A DNA stretch of 64,000 nucleotides from Fen-1364 sp049515135 (GTDB lineage: Bacteria; Spirochaetota; Spirochaetia; SZUA-6; Fen-1364). The DNA lies in contig JBEKUJ010000008.1 in NCBI GenBank assembly GCA_049515135.1, forward strand, positions 1-64,000, read 5' to 3'. The position numbers and the translations under genes were made by a program. This document shows, one piece after another, positions 22,340 to 30,825 of the stretch. Under the pieces are notes generated by a model, which worked only from the letters and a program-made list of their open reading frames with translations, ran no database searches and was not told the origin of the DNA. How positions within the stretch are numbered: position 1 is the first letter of the stretch; every line of letters begins with the position of its first letter.

Positions 22340-23436
22340 TGCTCGGTTTCGACTTTCGCGACCGCGGAAGCCTGCGGCGTATCCTTCGCTTCGTGCTCAT
22401 TGCCGTGGTCCTGGGTCTTGGCGTGAACACCATCCTGTCCCTGCTCATGGATCGGACCCAGATCATCGATGCAATCCGCAAGGTGAAACTGGTCTATTTT
22501 TTCGTCCCCCTCCTCCTCTTCATCGCCTCCCACGTCGTGGATTCGATGCGCTTGAAGCTCGTCCTGGCGCAGTTTCGAATCCACATCCGGTTCGTGCAGG
22601 CTTTCTACAACAGCGCTGTCGGGACGTTTTTCACCAACATCACTCCCATGACCGCGGGTGGTCAGCCTTTCCAGATCTACCACTTGAGCGCCGTCGGGGT
22701 CCCGCCGGAAACGTCCACCAACGTCATCATGTCGCGATTCGTGGAGCAGGCCATGACCTCCCTGCTCATCTCCCTGCTCTTCCTCACGCAGATAACGTGG
22801 ATCGCTTCCTCCCTGCGCATGGGAGCAAGACTGATGTACGTGGCCCTTGGCATTTCGTTGAGCGTGACGGTGCTGCTGCTCATCCTCCTCATCCGGCCGC
22901 ACTTCATCGGCCGCCTGGCCATCGTCCTGGAGAGGACCTTCCTGGGCCGCCTCATCGGCCGTGTCAGCGGGAAGCACAACTGGGCGCCGAGCCTGCACCG
23001 GTGGTCCCAACGGCTGCGGGAGAACGTTCGGATGCTCTGGTCTGAAAAGACGTGGGCCATGATCCTGGACATTCTCCTGGGAGTAGTCAACATCCTCCTG
23101 CACGCCTACTCCCTCCTGTTTGTCCTGGAGGGCGTCACCGGAGCTTCGATTCCTTTCCTCGAGGTCATCATCACCTATGTCATCCTCTGGCAGGTCGTCT
23201 TCTACATCCCCACGCCGGGAGCCAGCGGAGGAGTGGAGGGCGCTTTCGCGCTCGTATATTCCGGTCTGACGGGCGCGCTTGGCCCTACCGTTATTGCTGT
23301 CTTTGTCTGGAGATTCGCCACATACTATCTACTGCTGTTGTTCGATGGCCTCATCTACGCCCTGCTGGGCAGAAAGGGAAACGGCGGACCCAGGGAGATG
23401 ATCCCGGGATCCGCGGTGGAAACCCTTCGAAGGTGA
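22339..23436 (+). CDS. YbhN/AglD-type integral membrane protein (LPG synthase TM family)
   Basis: A 365-residue protein with about eight membrane helices. The family motifs are GTFFTNITPMTAGGQPFQIYHL (a re-entrant Gly/Pro-rich loop) and PTPGASGGVEGAFALVYSG near the end. Relatives include the membrane domain of MprF, which flips lysyl-phosphatidylglycerol, and AglD. A flippase role for the lipid made by the upstream glycosyltransferase is plausible. The start ATG overlaps the previous stop (ATGATG); ATG 22336 is an alternative. Confidence 0.85.
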   Translation: MLGFDFRDRGSLRRILRFVLIAVVLGLGVNTILSLLMDRTQIIDAIRKVKLVYFFVPLLLFIASHVVDSMRLKLVLAQFRIHIRFVQAFYNSAVGTFFTNITPMTAGGQPFQIYHLSAVGVPPETSTNVIMSRFVEQAMTSLLISLLFLTQITWIASSLRMGARLMYVALGISLSVTVLLLILLIRPHFIGRLAIVLERTFLGRLIGRVSGKHNWAPSLHRWSQRLRENVRMLWSEKTWAMILDILLGVVNILLHAYSLLFVLEGVTGASIPFLEVIITYVILWQVVFYIPTPGASGGVEGAFALVYSGLTGALGPTVIAVFVWRFATYYLLLLFDGLIYALLGRKGNGGPREMIPGSAVETLRR

Positions 23437-24150
23437 GCCTGGCGAGGAAAAACGCTTTCCACGCCATCGGCCTTCCACGCGGTCACGCTGACACAACGGA
23501 CACCAACTGTGCGGAGTATTCACTAGAGGGTTCTGAGGGGCCGCCAATTGCCGACGGGCTTGCCCGCCTGGACGCCGAAGTGGGCGCGTTCATCTCGTTT
23601 GAGCAGCTTTCCACTGCCCGTCTGGTCCACGCGGCCCCCATTGAACAGCGCGACACGTTGGGCCTGACCGCAAAAGCAGGGATCCGCGTGGCGATTGCGG
23701 TGAAAAACGTCCCGCGGCTCGGCTGGAGGATCAGATGGAGGCCCCTTCACCCTCGACTCCGAGGTTTTCCCCTTTTCCGCGGACTGAAGGGCTCTGTTTA
23801 AGAGGATTTAACATCGCCGCAAAGAAACCGCAATCACACGCCGCTATCTTTGTACCATGGTCCTGCAACTGGTACTTCTTGGCAGCAAGGACGAACAAAA
23901 GACGATCCGGGAAATTCGAGGAATCGTGGCCCGTGACCGCACGGAAAAGGGAGGAAGACATGATACTCAACTTTCCCGGTGACCGGAGATTTGAAGCCTA
24001 CTGGCTGTCCAACTCCTTGTGGCGATGGAAGCCCCTCATCAGACTTGATCCTCACTTCTCCTGGCTCTATTGGGGGAGATTTGCTTTCGGCTGGCCAGGG
24101 ATAGCAGGTTCTCTCAGGGAGAGGCGAGCTTCGTGCCAGGATTCCTGAGA
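23437..24150. other. 714-nt stretch without a recognised gene
   Basis: Between the YbhN-like gene and the phosphopantetheinyl transferase no frame shows a known domain. Frames on both strands look non-coding in composition, except one short frame described at 23960. The end of the stretch probably holds the 3' ends of both neighbouring transcripts, but I see no hairpin with a T-run. Confidence 0.6.
23960..24148 (+). CDS. Possible small Trp-rich protein
   Basis: A 62-codon frame starting at ATG 23960 with a very good GGGAGG Shine-Dalgarno six nt upstream. The product is rich in Trp and aromatic residues (AYWLSNSLWRWKPL; HFSWLYWGRFAFGW) and has no recognised relatives. Codon choice is not strongly biased. 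The ribosome site is the only positive sign, so this is a guess. Confidence 0.25.
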   Translation: MILNFPGDRRFEAYWLSNSLWRWKPLIRLDPHFSWLYWGRFAFGWPGIAGSLRERRASCQDS

Positions 24151-24912
24151 TCAGAACTCAAACCGCCAGAATACCGGCTCGGCGTTCTTTTTTTCCACGC
24201 AAAGAGCCCCGGCATAGCCGTCCGCCGGGCTGAGGTCGCGCACCCACCACTGCTGCTGCGCAGCCGTCTGCCATTCTGATCCAGGCAGCATGCAACGGAA
24301 GCCGTGAGGCGAAAGCGGCGCACCGGGCAGGGTGAAGCCGAGGAATGACCTCATCAGGCCCATTCCTACTGCCTTGGCAGCAGCTTCCCGTCGAGTCCAG
24401 ACCCGGAAGAATGCTTCTGCCTGCTCCGCTTGCGGATGCGATTGAACAAGGGCCTGCTCCGGCGGGCCGAAAAAGTCCCTGAGAATATCATTCGCTGCTT
24501 TCAGCTCGCGGAAACGCTCGATATCTATCCCCACCTGCAGGCCGCAACTGACCGCCACGAGGGCAAGGTCTCCCGCATGAGAGACGTTGAAATGAAGGGG
24601 GTGAACTTGCGGCTGGTTCTCCAGGAACGGTTTTCCTGACCCGGAACATGCTATACTGAGGCTCGACGGGGGAGTGCGCAGGTAGCTTCCCAGGATCTCT
24701 CGAAGCGCTGCGCGAGCCGCGATGTAGCGGCGACGGTCCACGGACCGGATCATTCGAGAACATCTCTGGAGCTCCCCCGAAGACAGGAGGGTCTCGAGTT
24801 TCCGTGAGGTGGGGCGGGCGTCTGCCGACACCAGCCACAGGTGAACGTCCCCTGGCCTTAACAATAGCCGCCCGGGCGGAGGAGTGGTCCAGGCCGGTTG
24901 GGCCGACGCCAT
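24151..24912 (-). CDS. Sfp-type 4'-phosphopantetheinyl transferase
   Basis: The enzyme moves phosphopantetheine from CoA to a serine of carrier proteins. The motifs are complete: FNVSHAGDLALVAV, QVGIDIE (Asp130, Glu132 for Mg2+) and FRVWTRREAAAKAVG (Trp172, Glu176, Lys180). At 253 residues it is of the broad-specificity Sfp/Gsp class, distinct from the short AcpS. Its position beside the ketosynthase gene indicates that it activates the cluster ACP (28146-28400). The ATG is 8 nt after a -10 box on a TTGTCA/TACCAT promoter, so its mRNA should be leaderless. It is divergent from the first ketosynthase. Confidence 0.93.
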   Translation of the reverse strand: MASAQPAWTTPPPGRLLLRPGDVHLWLVSADARPTSRKLETLLSSGELQRCSRMIRSVDRRRYIAARAALREILGSYLRTPPSSLSIACSGSGKPFLENQPQVHPLHFNVSHAGDLALVAVSCGLQVGIDIERFRELKAANDILRDFFGPPEQALVQSHPQAEQAEAFFRVWTRREAAAKAVGMGLMRSFLGFTLPGAPLSPHGFRCMLPGSEWQTAAQQQWWVRDLSPADGYAGALCVEKKNAEPVFWRFEF

Positions 24913-24920
24913 AGGCTGTC

Positions 24921-24949
24921 ATGGTACTGGCCCGGAGGCGCCTTGACAA
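24921..24949 (-). promoter_or_regulatory. Promoter of the phosphopantetheinyl transferase gene
   Basis: On the minus strand TTGTCA (24949-24944), a 17-nt spacer and TACCAT (24926-24921), 8 nt before the ATG. The -35 region (TTGTCAA/TTGACAA) reads well on both strands, so the same place may help the divergent ketosynthase. For that gene a TATACT at 24992-24997 is the best -10 candidate, without a good -35 partner. Confidence 0.45.
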
Positions 24950-25026
24950 CCAGCCCCCATGAAGGTTGATAATTGGGGGCTAATTTTCGAGTATACTGAT
25001 AAGATGAAGGGAATAATTTGGCTACA

Positions 25027-26280
25027 ATGACAAAAGATCCGCGGGAAGTACGAGTGGTCATTACCGGAATGGGAACAATCAATCCCATCGGCACGAGCGT
25101 CAAAGAGTTCTGGGACAATCTGAAAAAAGGCAAGTCGGGCGTCCGGCGCCTGCAATCGTTCCCGATTGATGGTTATTCCGTGCAGATTGCCGGGGAAATC
25201 GACCTGCCGGACCTCTCCGGGTACTTCAAAGACCGAAAGATGGCGCGGAGGCTGGACCGCTACGTTGTGCTTTCCCAGATAGCAGCCACCCAGGCAATAC
25301 GGGATTCCGGGCTGGATGTGGACAAGGCGCCCCAGCGCTACGGGGTCATCATAGGGACCGGCGACGGCGGCGTGGGGACCCGGTACAACAACACGCGCAA
25401 AATGCTGCAGGACGGGATGCAGTCGTCCTCGCCTTTCTTCGTCATGTGCATTCCCAGCACGGCATCAGGCTACTTTGCCATGGAATGGAACCTTCAGGGA
25501 CCGTGCTTCGCTGTGAGCTCCGCATGCGCAACCGGCAACCACGCCTTTGGTGTGGCCGCTTCCCTCATCAAGATGGGGATGGCGGATGCCATATTCACCG
25601 GCGGCGCCGAAGCCCCCATTTTCCCAAGCGGGATGGCCGCCTTCGGAAACATCATGGCCCTCTCGGAACGCAACAACTCACCGGAGACCGCATCACGCCC
25701 CTTCGACAAGGACAGGGACGGCTTCGTGCTGAGCGAGGGGGCCGGTGTTCTCTGCCTGGAAGAGCTGGAGCACGCCAAAAAACGGGGGGCGAAAATCTAC
25801 GCAGAGCTCGCCGGCTACGGATTCTCAAGCGACGCTCATGACCTGGTGGCGCCGCATCCGGAGTCCCGCGGCTCCGCGCAGGCCATGAAAAGCGCCCTGG
25901 AGAGCGCGAAGCTCAATGTCGATCAGATCGACCTGATCAACTGTCATGCCGCCTCGACGCCGCTGGGAGACCTTGCGGAGAGCAAGGCCATCAACGCTGT
26001 GTTCAAAGATCGCACCCGCGGAGTGCCGGCGCACAGCACGAAGTCCATGACCGGGCACCCCCTGGGCGCGGCAAGCGCGGTGGAGGCCATTGCCGCCATC
26101 CTGGCTATCCAGGAAGGGGTCATCCATCCGACCATCAACCAGTTCGAGCAGGATCCGCGGATCACGCTGAACGTGGTTCGAAACCAACCCCGCGATGCGC
26201 GCGTGAAACACGTTCTGTCCAACGGCTTCGGCTTCGGAGGGCAGAACGCCGCCATTGCCCTTTCGCGATTCGACGCGTAA
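25027..26280 (+). CDS. Beta-ketoacyl-ACP synthase (FabF-like), cluster copy 1
   Basis: A 417-residue condensing enzyme that would extend acyl-ACP with malonyl-ACP. The Cys-His-His triad is intact: Cys167 in SSACATGNHA, His307 in NCHAASTPLGD and His344 in KSMTGHPLGAAS; GFGFGGQNAA closes the fold. NCHAAS replaces the usual NAHGTS. ATG 25027 is used; a TTG at 25018 has AAGGGA five nt upstream and could be the real start. It is transcribed toward the leftward operon and ends 18 nt from it. With the second ketosynthase at 32823 it forms a pair, but the two are too different to be chain-length-factor partners: both keep the cysteine. Confidence 0.9.
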   Translation: MTKDPREVRVVITGMGTINPIGTSVKEFWDNLKKGKSGVRRLQSFPIDGYSVQIAGEIDLPDLSGYFKDRKMARRLDRYVVLSQIAATQAIRDSGLDVDKAPQRYGVIIGTGDGGVGTRYNNTRKMLQDGMQSSSPFFVMCIPSTASGYFAMEWNLQGPCFAVSSACATGNHAFGVAASLIKMGMADAIFTGGAEAPIFPSGMAAFGNIMALSERNNSPETASRPFDKDRDGFVLSEGAGVLCLEELEHAKKRGAKIYAELAGYGFSSDAHDLVAPHPESRGSAQAMKSALESAKLNVDQIDLINCHAASTPLGDLAESKAINAVFKDRTRGVPAHSTKSMTGHPLGAASAVEAIAAILAIQEGVIHPTINQFEQDPRITLNVVRNQPRDARVKHVLSNGFGFGGQNAAIALSRFDA

Positions 26281-26298
26281 GGCCCGGGCCGGGCGGCG

Positions 26299-26829
26299 CT
26301 AGAGGAAGCAGACCTCGCAGATCGCGACACAGGCCACCTTGTGGTCCACGATGACCTGACCGATCACGCTTGCAAAGTACTCGTCATGCTCCAGCTTCCT
26401 GGCCAGCAAAGTCACCTCTGTGCCGGGGAGCACCGGCTCAAAGTAGGATGCCCCCAGGATCCTGGTGGCACGCACCTGAAGGGGGACTGCTTCCTGGGGC
26501 GGCGCCGTTGTGCGCCTGTCAAGGAAGTAGCTAAGGCAGAGGCCGAGCTGGCCGATCATTTCCACCTCGAGACATCCCGGATACACGGGGAACTCGGGGA
26601 AATGGCCGGCAAAGACCGGATCCGTCGGTGAGAGAAAGCGAAGGCCGCACAGGGATTCCTCTTCGAAGTTGACCCCCGTGAGGCGATCAACCAGAAGGAA
26701 AGGCTCCCTGTGGGGCAGGATCAGCTTGATCTCCGGCCGGCCCCAGCTGAGAGGCGTGAAGCCGCCGGCAGATCCCAGCGGCTTTTTTCGATTTGCCTTC
26801 AGAAGCTCCTGGTAGTCCACCATAGACAT
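26299..26829 (-). CDS. FabZ-like hot-dog dehydratase
   Basis: A 176-residue protein of the 3-hydroxyacyl-ACP dehydratase family. The fingerprint is ILPHREPFLLVDRL at the N-terminus and AGHFPEFPVYPGCLEVEMIGQLG, with catalytic His76 and Glu90 at the usual 14-residue spacing. It has about 30 extra N-terminal residues compared with FabZ. It would dehydrate the 3-hydroxyacyl-ACP made by the cluster ketoreductase. It is the last gene of the operon and is set apart from the preceding gene by a long hairpin. Confidence 0.85.
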   Translation of the reverse strand: MSMVDYQELLKANRKKPLGSAGGFTPLSWGRPEIKLILPHREPFLLVDRLTGVNFEEESLCGLRFLSPTDPVFAGHFPEFPVYPGCLEVEMIGQLGLCLSYFLDRRTTAPPQEAVPLQVRATRILGASYFEPVLPGTEVTLLARKLEHDEYFASVIGQVIVDHKVACVAICEVCFL

Positions 26830-26839
26830 GGATGTCGAG

Positions 26840-26893
26840 GTGCGCCCGCCCCCCCACGGCTCCGCCGTGGGAGGGCGGGACGGCAGGCGCACC
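26840..26893. repeat. Long imperfect palindrome between two operon genes
   Basis: The inner perfect stem is CCCACGGC/GCCGTGGG (26853-26860 with 26864-26871, loop TCC). It is framed by CCCGCC/GGCGGG and by GGTGCGCC (26840-26847) with GGCGCACC (26886-26893). No T-run follows on the minus strand, so it is not a standard terminator. It could stabilise the upstream message or reduce read-through into the dehydratase gene. Confidence 0.7.
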
Positions 26894-28153
26894 CTAGGAA
26901 CGAAGCCCCTTGGCGATCACGTCCTCGATGATCGTCAGGGCCTTGTCCATCAGCTCTCGCGTGAACTGCGTGGACACGGAGATCCGGAACCTCCGTGAAT
27001 CAGCGGGAACCGCCGGGAAGTCCACGGGCTGGAGGAACAGCCCGCGTTTCTGGATATCAGCGGCAAACTGCATGAGCTTCTCCCCGGAGGCGCCGATGAT
27101 GATCGGGATCACCTGGGACTCGCTCCCTCCGAGGTTGAGCTTCAGGTCGAGGAGCCCCTTCTTGAGGTACGCTGTGTTGGCCCAGAGCTTGTCCCGCAGC
27201 GTGGAGTCCCGTGTGGCTATCTCCAGGGCTTTCATGAGCCCGGCCACGACAGGAGGCGAGGGCGAACAGGAGAAGTTCCATGGGGACGAGTAGCCCTTGA
27301 GGTAATTAACGATGGCTGCATTGGAGCAGACGAACCCCCCGACGCCGCCAAATGACTTGCTGAGGGTTCCGAAGCTCACGCCGATCTTCTCTTCCACACC
27401 GAAGTGCTCCGCGACTCCCCGCCCGTTCGGGCCGAACATGAGGGTGGAATGCGCCTCATCGATGTACGTGGCAGCCTTGTACGTCTCAGCCAGCTTCACA
27501 ATCTCAGGCACTCGGGCAAGGTCACCGTCCATCGAGTAGACCCCTTCGAAGGCCACAAGCACGCGCTTGCCCTTGCTCTTCTCCAGCATGGCTTCCAGCG
27601 ACGTCATGTCGTTGTGGGAGAAGAACAGCATCTTTGCCCCGGAAAGCGTTCCGCCGTCCACCAAGCTCTTGTGGCACCGCTCGTCCATGATCAGGACGTC
27701 GCCCTTGCGCAGGAGGCCCTGCATGGCCCCCAGGTTCCCGCCCAGCCCGCTGGAGTACAGCAGGCAGTCTTCCTTCTGCTTGAACGCGGCGAGCCTGCGC
27801 GCAAACTCCACGTGCAGGTCGAACGTCCCCGAGAGCAGGGGCGCGCCGCTGGCGCCCAGGCCGTAGCGATCCAGGGCCTCCTTGGCGGCCTGGATGACCT
27901 CAGGGTGGGAGGACAGACCCAGGTAGTTGTAGGAGGTCATGTTGATGACCTTGCGGCGGCTGCCATCAGAGGCGTCAAGGACCTCTGCCTCCGCCCGCGG
28001 CGCCGTGACGAACTGCTGCCCGAAGAATTGCATGGCCGCCTGGATCTTCGGGTGCTGGATCCAGCTCAGATAGTCGCTGGGAGGGGTCAGGACGTCGGGG
28101 CTGTCGTTGAAGAAGAAATCCGCCAGACTGAAACTTAGTGCTTTGTCAGGCAT
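26894..28153 (-). CDS. Alpha-oxoamine synthase (PLP-dependent acyltransferase)
   Basis: A 419-residue fold-type I PLP enzyme related to 8-amino-7-oxononanoate synthase, KBL, 5-aminolevulinate synthase and serine palmitoyltransferase. It joins an acyl thioester to an amino acid with loss of CO2, giving an alpha-aminoketone. Visible are SYNYLGLSSHPEV, the ring-stacking His in DERCHKSL, DEAHS (Asp232) and Lys266 in FGTLSKSFGGVGGF. The N-terminal 45 residues are longer than in BioF. No biotin genes are nearby; position between an ACP and a dehydratase indicates that it releases the acyl chain from the cluster ACP. The amino acid used cannot be told; glycine, serine or alanine are candidates. Confidence 0.9.
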   Translation of the reverse strand: MPDKALSFSLADFFFNDSPDVLTPPSDYLSWIQHPKIQAAMQFFGQQFVTAPRAEAEVLDASDGSRRKVINMTSYNYLGLSSHPEVIQAAKEALDRYGLGASGAPLLSGTFDLHVEFARRLAAFKQKEDCLLYSSGLGGNLGAMQGLLRKGDVLIMDERCHKSLVDGGTLSGAKMLFFSHNDMTSLEAMLEKSKGKRVLVAFEGVYSMDGDLARVPEIVKLAETYKAATYIDEAHSTLMFGPNGRGVAEHFGVEEKIGVSFGTLSKSFGGVGGFVCSNAAIVNYLKGYSSPWNFSCSPSPPVVAGLMKALEIATRDSTLRDKLWANTAYLKKGLLDLKLNLGGSESQVIPIIIGASGEKLMQFAADIQKRGLFLQPVDFPAVPADSRRFRISVSTQFTRELMDKALTIIEDVIAKGLRS

Positions 28154-28400
28154 TGTCTTTGTTCACATATTCCATGAACTTGTCGGCGAGCTGATCGATG
28201 TCGTTGATGTCCGTAAGCTCGGAGCGCGGCACTTTGATCTTCAGCTCACGCATTGTCGTTGAGACCACTTCGATCATATCCAGGCTGTTGGCGCCGTAAT
28301 CCTTCATGGACTTCTTTGGATCTATCGTCGCGACATCGATGTCGTCGATGTTCGCGACGATGTTCTTCTTGATGACGTCCATGATCTGCTCCTTGGTCAT
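28146..28400 (-). CDS. Acyl carrier protein of the beta-branching cassette (AcpK-like)
   Basis: An 84-residue ACP. The phosphopantetheine serine is Ser39 in DYGANSLDMIEVV. GANS and the following TTMRELKIKVPRSEL helix resemble the donor ACPs of HMG-synthase cassettes (AcpK, PedN type), which read GANSxD and IPLxE-like, rather than AcpP (GADSLDTYE). In such cassettes this ACP carries malonyl, then acetyl, for HMG synthase. It overlaps both neighbours (4 and 8 nt), showing strict co-translation. Confidence 0.88.
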   Translation of the reverse strand: MTKEQIMDVIKKNIVANIDDIDVATIDPKKSMKDYGANSLDMIEVVSTTMRELKIKVPRSELTDINDIDQLADKFMEYVNKDNA

Positions 28401-29212
28401 TGCCCGCTCCTTTCGCTCTCTTGCGATAAATATCTCATCATCGAATTATCCTTGAAGGGGAGCCCGTAGTCAACGCTGATGATCTGGCCGTTGATCGCGT
28501 CCATCAGGCCGCTGCACATGGCCAGAACCGCCTTGCCGCACTCCTTCGGCGTGAGGATTGCCTCTGCGGGCACGCCGTTTTCCCGCATCCAGCTGAAGAA
28601 CTGCTGCCCGAACACTGCGCGGAAGGACTCCGTGTCCACTGTGCCGAACCGCAGCACGTTCACGCGTGACCCTTCCGGGAACAGGTGCGCGGCAAGATAG
28701 CGGGAAAAGAACTCCATCAAGGCCTTGGAAGCGGCCACGAAATCGTATCCCCTGTAGTAGTGATCCGGGCCGTCGCTGGAGATCCCCAGGATGTATCTGG
28801 GATAGCTGCCGAACCGGGCCTTGATGCGGCGCGTATAGTCAACCAGGGGCCACGTGCTGTACTCCAGGGTCTTGAAAAGGGATCTCTTCCTGTAGTCCTC
28901 CAGGCTGTTGGTTCGCAGCGCGAAGCTCACATTGCTGATGAAGACGTCGATCTTCTGCGCCGTGCCTGCAAGCTCCGCCATCAGCCTGTCTGTGTCCTCC
29001 TCAACTGAGGCGTCCGCCTGAAAAAAGCCCGGCCGCAGGGCGCCTGCGCGGGTAAACAATTCGGCCACTTCATCCAGCCCTGCGCTCCCCCATTTGTACG
29101 TGAGGAACACCTGCGCGCCGGCTTCGGCAAGGGCAAGCGCGGAGGCCAGGCCGATCCCCCGCGTGCCGCCGGTGATGAGGGCGGTCTTTCCGCGCAAATC
29201 CACGGCAACCAT
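28397..29212 (-). CDS. Enoyl-ACP-reductase-like SDR (FabL/FabI type)
   Basis: A 271-residue short-chain dehydrogenase with the glycine motif ITGGTRGIGLASALAL. The catalytic pair is spaced Tyr-x6-Lys (Tyr156 and Lys163 in YDFVAASK), the spacing of enoyl-ACP reductases; ketoreductases such as FabG have Tyr-x3-Lys. The C-terminal GQIISVDYGLPF also fits. I infer reduction of an enoyl thioester, possibly 3-methylcrotonyl-ACP formed by the neighbouring cassette. A ketoreductase role cannot be excluded from sequence alone. Confidence 0.8.
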   Translation of the reverse strand: MVAVDLRGKTALITGGTRGIGLASALALAEAGAQVFLTYKWGSAGLDEVAELFTRAGALRPGFFQADASVEEDTDRLMAELAGTAQKIDVFISNVSFALRTNSLEDYRKRSLFKTLEYSTWPLVDYTRRIKARFGSYPRYILGISSDGPDHYYRGYDFVAASKALMEFFSRYLAAHLFPEGSRVNVLRFGTVDTESFRAVFGQQFFSWMRENGVPAEAILTPKECGKAVLAMCSGLMDAINGQIISVDYGLPFKDNSMMRYLSQESERSGQ

Positions 29213-29230
29213 GACTGAATGTCTCCTTCC

Positions 29231-29980
29231 CTACTCTGGATACTGTTCTTCTATCGTTCGACGCGTCTCAGGAAAAGCGAAGCTTATGCGATGCATGAGA
29301 TCTTCCTGGAGCCGCGCTTCGACAAGGAGCTTTTTCTTCCGTGCGCTCAGGGTATGCTTGAGCAGGGCGATGGACCTGATGTCCTTCTCCGCTATCTGCT
29401 CGGCGATGTCCCTGGCCTTTGCCAGGACCTCCGCCCGGGGAAGGATGTAGTTGATGTTCGTGGCCCTGCCGGCAAGCTCGCTGCCGCGAAACCTCTTGCC
29501 GGTGAAAAGCATCTCTCCGGCCAGAAACGGCCCCACCAGGTCCTCCAGCAGCGTGGAGCATCCCATGCCGGGGGTGAACCCCATGTTCATGAAGACCGCG
29601 CCGTAGCGGCTCTCACGCGCGGCTATGACCACGTCGCAGCACAAGGCCATGGCGAGTCCGCCTCCTATCCCGTGCCCTTCCATGGCGGCAATCACGGGAA
29701 AAGGCGCTTCCAGAAGGCGTTCGCTGATCACCAGGTCAATGACGGCGCCCTTGCCGTCGCACAGGTCGAGCAGCGCCTGTTTCTCCGCGCCCCCGCAGAA
29801 GACATCCTCCCTGCCCTGAACAATCAGGACTTTTGTCCGGCTCTCCTGCTCGACGCGCTGGAGCGCTGCGAGAAAATCCTGAACAAACTCATGGGAGAAG
29901 ACATTGCGTCCCTTCGCGTCGTCCATCTTCAGCCAGGTGATCCCGGATGGCTCGCTGCTCAGCTTCATTCGGCCGCTCAT
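29231..29980 (-). CDS. ECH2: PksI-like enoyl-CoA hydratase-family decarboxylase
   Basis: A 249-residue crotonase-fold protein. The segment MNMGFTPGMGCSTLLEDLVGP followed by AGEMLFTGKRFRGSEL is the pattern of PksI/ECH2 enzymes, which decarboxylate 3-methylglutaconyl-ACP to 3-methylcrotonyl-ACP in polyketide beta-branching. FCGGAEKQALLDL and AMEGHGIGGGLAMALCCDVVIA make up the oxyanion hole. The ATG overlaps the stop of ECH1 (ATGA). The match to the PksI subfamily is by recognised motif, not by alignment. Confidence 0.86.
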   Translation of the reverse strand: MSGRMKLSSEPSGITWLKMDDAKGRNVFSHEFVQDFLAALQRVEQESRTKVLIVQGREDVFCGGAEKQALLDLCDGKGAVIDLVISERLLEAPFPVIAAMEGHGIGGGLAMALCCDVVIAARESRYGAVFMNMGFTPGMGCSTLLEDLVGPFLAGEMLFTGKRFRGSELAGRATNINYILPRAEVLAKARDIAEQIAEKDIRSIALLKHTLSARKKKLLVEARLQEDLMHRISFAFPETRRTIEEQYPE

Positions 29981-30822
29981 TGCCGCGCCTCCGGCTGCTT
30001 CGACCCGCAGTCCAGGGCCAGCGGGGCCTGCGGCTGGAACCGGGCGAACCATGTGGGTACGCTCCCCTCCTGGTACGCCTTGATGCCGTCGGTCACGGAG
30101 TGGTCGCGAAGCATTTCAAGAAGCTTCTCCCGGGCATGAACCCCCGCCTCCAGGGGCGGTTTGCCCAGCAGCTCGGAGGTGAAGGCCTTCACGTCCGCAA
30201 GCGCCCGGGGAGAGGAGCGCAGAAGGCGTTTCAGGACCTCGCGGACCTTCTTTTCCACTTCGGCGGCCGGGACAAGCTCATCCACAAGGTTCAGCCAGCG
30301 CGCTTCCTCGGCGCCCAGCTTTTTCGAGCTCATCACGAGGGAGCGCACTTTTTGAACGGGGACGCGAATGGCAAGCAGATAGGGCAGCACATTGGCCGGG
30401 ATCAGTCCGAAGAGGACCTCCGCCATCTCGAAAGTTGCCTCTGTTGTGGCAACCACGATATCACATGCGCAGACAAGTCCGACGCCGCCAGCCTTGACAT
30501 CGCCCTGGAGCAGACAGACAAAGGGCAGCGGCGAGGAGAAAATGGCGTGGAGCGTCTTCGCGTACAGGTCAACTGCCTCCCGCGCCTTTGCCTGGGCGGT
30601 CCCGGCCGGGGCTGAAGCAAGTCCCCCGAGGTCCATGCCAAGGCAGAATGAAGGCCCGTTGGAGCGAAGGAGGACGGCGCGCACCGTCCGATCTGCCTGG
30701 CTTCGACTGATTGCAGCAGCCAGCTCCCCGAGAGCGTCGGGACCAAGAAGGTTGCCGTGCTCCCCGTCATTCAGAGTGACGACTGCCACCTGGGAGTCCA
30801 CATACTGCTCCACTTTTGCCAC
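29977..30822 (-). CDS. ECH1: PksH-like enoyl-CoA hydratase-family dehydratase
   Basis: A 281-residue crotonase-fold protein. FCLGMDLGGL, LLQGDVKAGGVGLVCACDIVVA and EVLFGLIPANVLPYLLAIRV are the hallmarks of PksH/ECH1, which dehydrates HMG-ACP to 3-methylglutaconyl-ACP. It is 3 nt downstream of the HMG-synthase gene and overlaps ECH2 by 4 nt. The C-terminus is about 25 residues longer than usual (Pro/Ala/Gln-rich). Confidence 0.88.
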   Translation of the reverse strand: MAKVEQYVDSQVAVVTLNDGEHGNLLGPDALGELAAAISRSQADRTVRAVLLRSNGPSFCLGMDLGGLASAPAGTAQAKAREAVDLYAKTLHAIFSSPLPFVCLLQGDVKAGGVGLVCACDIVVATTEATFEMAEVLFGLIPANVLPYLLAIRVPVQKVRSLVMSSKKLGAEEARWLNLVDELVPAAEVEKKVREVLKRLLRSSPRALADVKAFTSELLGKPPLEAGVHAREKLLEMLRDHSVTDGIKAYQEGSVPTWFARFQPQAPLALDCGSKQPEARQ

Positions 30823-30825
30823 GGG

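Noticed and set aside
23052..23801. Frames across the end of the YbhN-like gene and the following gap
   Set aside because: Out-of-frame continuation of the membrane protein gene; residue usage is Pro/His/Arg-rich and unlike a real protein.
26894..28153. Annotation as BioF (biotin synthesis)
   Set aside because: The gene overlaps an ACP gene in a beta-branching operon, has a longer N-terminus and no other bio gene is present.
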